Origin: CAHJXF01 sp038240015
GTDB taxonomy: Bacteria > Pseudomonadota > Gammaproteobacteria > Burkholderiales > Burkholderiaceae_D
Length of the DNA: 7,733 bases
Direction: 5' to 3'
Assembly: GCA_038240015.1 (NCBI GenBank)
Contig: JBBSEF010000112.1
Location: 1-7,733 of the forward strand
Shown here: in pieces, positions 6,683 to 7,733 of the stretch
Numbering within the stretch: position 1 is the stretch's first letter
Layout: each line of letters begins with the position of its first letter
The notes under the pieces: generated by a model
Seen by the model: the letters and a program-made list of their open reading frames with translations, nothing else
Database searches by the model: none
What the model was told of the DNA's origin: nothing
Program-made: the position numbers and the translations under genes

Positions 6683-6738
6683 ATGTCTCCAAGTCATCAC
6701 GCGCGGTTCACGCAACTGTCACGCGTGCGGCCTATGGT
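6683..6738 (+). promoter_or_regulatory. Probable PhoB-dependent promoter (Pho box array and -10)
   Basis: Four 7-base half-sites start every 11 bases: ATGTCTC (6683-6689), TCATCAC (6694-6700), GGTTCAC (6705-6711) and CTGTCAC (6716-6722). The last matches the E. coli Pho half-site exactly, and three in a row end in TCAC. The -10-like TATGGT (6733-6738) begins 10 bases after the last half-site, the same spacing as in the E. coli phoA promoter, with no -35 needed. The site lies 32 bases before the phosphodiesterase ATG, and such enzymes belong to the Pho regulon in several bacteria. The first three half-sites match only partly, so this is a strong candidate rather than proof. Confidence 0.55.
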
Positions 6739-6770
6739 CACCACTCCAACCGATCAGAAGGACAACGAAC

Positions 6771-7733
6771 ATGAAACGATCCGCAATCATCAAGCCGGCG
6801 CTCGCGCTGGCGTTCATCGGCAGCGCGTTGCTCGCTGCGCCCGCGGCCTACGCCGCGGAGGACCAATGGGGCAATCGGCGCGAGGGCGACTTCCCCAAGC
6901 CGCTCGTGATCGGCCATCGAGGCGGCGGCAGCGGCTATCTGCCCGAACACACGCTCGAAGCCTATGCGCTGGGCATCGAACTGGGCGCCGACTTCGTCGA
7001 GCCCGATCTGGTCGCGACCAAGGACGGTCATCTGATTGCGCGGCACGAGCCGAACATGATCGGCACGACCAACGTACTTTCTCTGCCGCAATTCGCCAAC
7101 CGACGCAAGACGGTGATGGTCGATGGCGTCCCGGACGATGGATTCTTCGCGTCCGATTTCACGCTCTCGGAAATCAAGCAGTTGCGCGCGATCCAACGGC
7201 TCGGCTTCCGCGACCAGCGCTTCAACGGCTTCTACACGATTCCGACGCTCGAAGAGATCATCGTGTTCGTCAAGAACAAGTCGCGCGAGAAGGGGCGTCC
7301 CATCGGCATCTATCCCGAGACCAAGCATCCAACCTATCACAAGTCGATCGGACTTCCGCTCGAGGATCGTCTGTTGAAAGTGCTCGATCGCGCCGGCTGG
7401 AATAATCGCAACGCGCCGGTATTCATCCAGTCGTTCGAGCAGGCCAACTTGATTGAACTGAGCAAGAAGACCTCGGTCAAGCTGATTCAGTTGATCGATG
7501 CATCCGACGTCGCGCTCGACGGCACGCTGCTCTACGATAAGCCTTCGGATCGTCCCTACGACTGGACAGTCTCCGGGCGCAAGGACCTCTATAGCTATCT
7601 GGTCACCCCGAAGGGTCTTGCCGAAGTAAAGACCTATGCCGACGGCATCGGTCCGTGGAAGCGCTACATCGTCAGCGTGGCGGGTGTCGACAAGAACGGC
7701 GACGGCATCGCCGACGACATCAACGGCGATGGC
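6771..7733 (+). CDS. glpQ: Periplasmic glycerophosphodiester phosphodiesterase (3' partial)
   Basis: An exported enzyme that hydrolyses glycerophosphodiesters to sn-glycerol 3-phosphate and an alcohol. 321 residues are in the window and the frame is still open at the edge. The signal peptide is about residues 1-29 (KRSAIIK, then a hydrophobic core, cleavage after AYA or nearby). The GDPD core has HRGGGSGYLPEHT with catalytic H49, the metal-binding pair E77/D79 in VEPDL, second catalytic H92 in ARHE, and E183 in YPETK. This is a metal-dependent TIM-barrel fold. Near the edge, residues 307-321 contain an EF-hand-like loop (DKNGDGIADD). AGAAGGA at 6756-6762 lies 8 bases before the ATG. It is divergent from nth, and its upstream region looks like a Pho promoter. 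The family is clear; the symbol is used in the broad sense of GlpQ-like enzymes. Confidence 0.93.
   Translation, partial: MKRSAIIKPALALAFIGSALLAAPAAYAAEDQWGNRREGDFPKPLVIGHRGGGSGYLPEHTLEAYALGIELGADFVEPDLVATKDGHLIARHEPNMIGTTNVLSLPQFANRRKTVMVDGVPDDGFFASDFTLSEIKQLRAIQRLGFRDQRFNGFYTIPTLEEIIVFVKNKSREKGRPIGIYPETKHPTYHKSIGLPLEDRLLKVLDRAGWNNRNAPVFIQSFEQANLIELSKKTSVKLIQLIDASDVALDGTLLYDKPSDRPYDWTVSGRKDLYSYLVTPKGLAEVKTYADGIGPWKRYIVSVAGVDKNGDGIADDINGDG

Noticed and set aside
6720..6727. 8-base palindrome CACGCGTG as a separate operator
   Set aside because: It overlaps the last Pho half-site, and short GC-rich palindromes are common at this composition; nothing else supports a second regulator.
6738..6741. 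A fourth TCAC as a further Pho half-site
   Set aside because: It is 19 bases from the previous copy, out of the 11-base phase, and overlaps the -10.
6083..7405. 440-codon + strand frame across nth, the promoter region and glpQ
   Set aside because: It is antisense to all of the nth catalytic and cluster motifs and out of frame with glpQ. Both real genes are clear by motif, so this is a composition artefact.

Overview
This is a GC-rich chromosomal window from a Gram-negative proteobacterium. A DUF1841 protein, exported CXXCH cytochromes, a beta/gamma-type endonuclease III and a periplasmic GlpQ-like enzyme together point to Betaproteobacteria, possibly near Burkholderiales. That placement is inference from gene content and protein resemblance. 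Nothing looks like a plasmid, phage, transposon, CRISPR array or RNA gene. Coding density is high, and every gene reads intact apart from the two cut by the window edges.

Left block (1-3780, + strand): a three-gene signalling operon. It encodes a membrane hybrid histidine kinase with two receiver domains (5' end outside the window), a stand-alone HPt protein, and a response regulator whose output is a class III nucleotide cyclase. Consecutive genes overlap by 8 bases at nearly identical junctions (ATGGCTGA and ATGGTTGA). All phospho-accepting His and Asp residues are present. The set reads as a complete His-Asp-His-Asp phosphorelay that should end in synthesis of a cyclic nucleotide, presumably cAMP. 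The cyclase has both metal-binding aspartates, but Gln replaces the usual purine-selecting Lys.

Middle block (3781-4764, + strand): two small exported monoheme c-type cytochromes in tandem, with a possible -10 element upstream and a clear intrinsic terminator downstream. They resemble the two halves of a cytochrome c4.

Right block on the - strand (6637 down to 4774): an nth - VIT/CCC1-family metal transporter - DUF1841 operon. The nth stop codon overlaps the transporter start (ATGA), and DUF1841 starts 20 bases after the transporter. Endonuclease III carries a [4Fe-4S] cluster and the transporter family moves Fe2+/Mn2+. The DUF1841 protein has a His/Glu pattern that could bind metal, so a metal theme is possible.

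Right edge (6771-7733, + strand, 3' end outside the window): an exported glycerophosphodiester phosphodiesterase. Its promoter region holds 11-bp-spaced TCAC repeats ending in a perfect CTGTCAC, followed after exactly 10 bases by a TATGGT -10. This is the architecture of a PhoB-activated promoter, suggesting the enzyme scavenges phosphate from glycerophosphodiesters during phosphate starvation.
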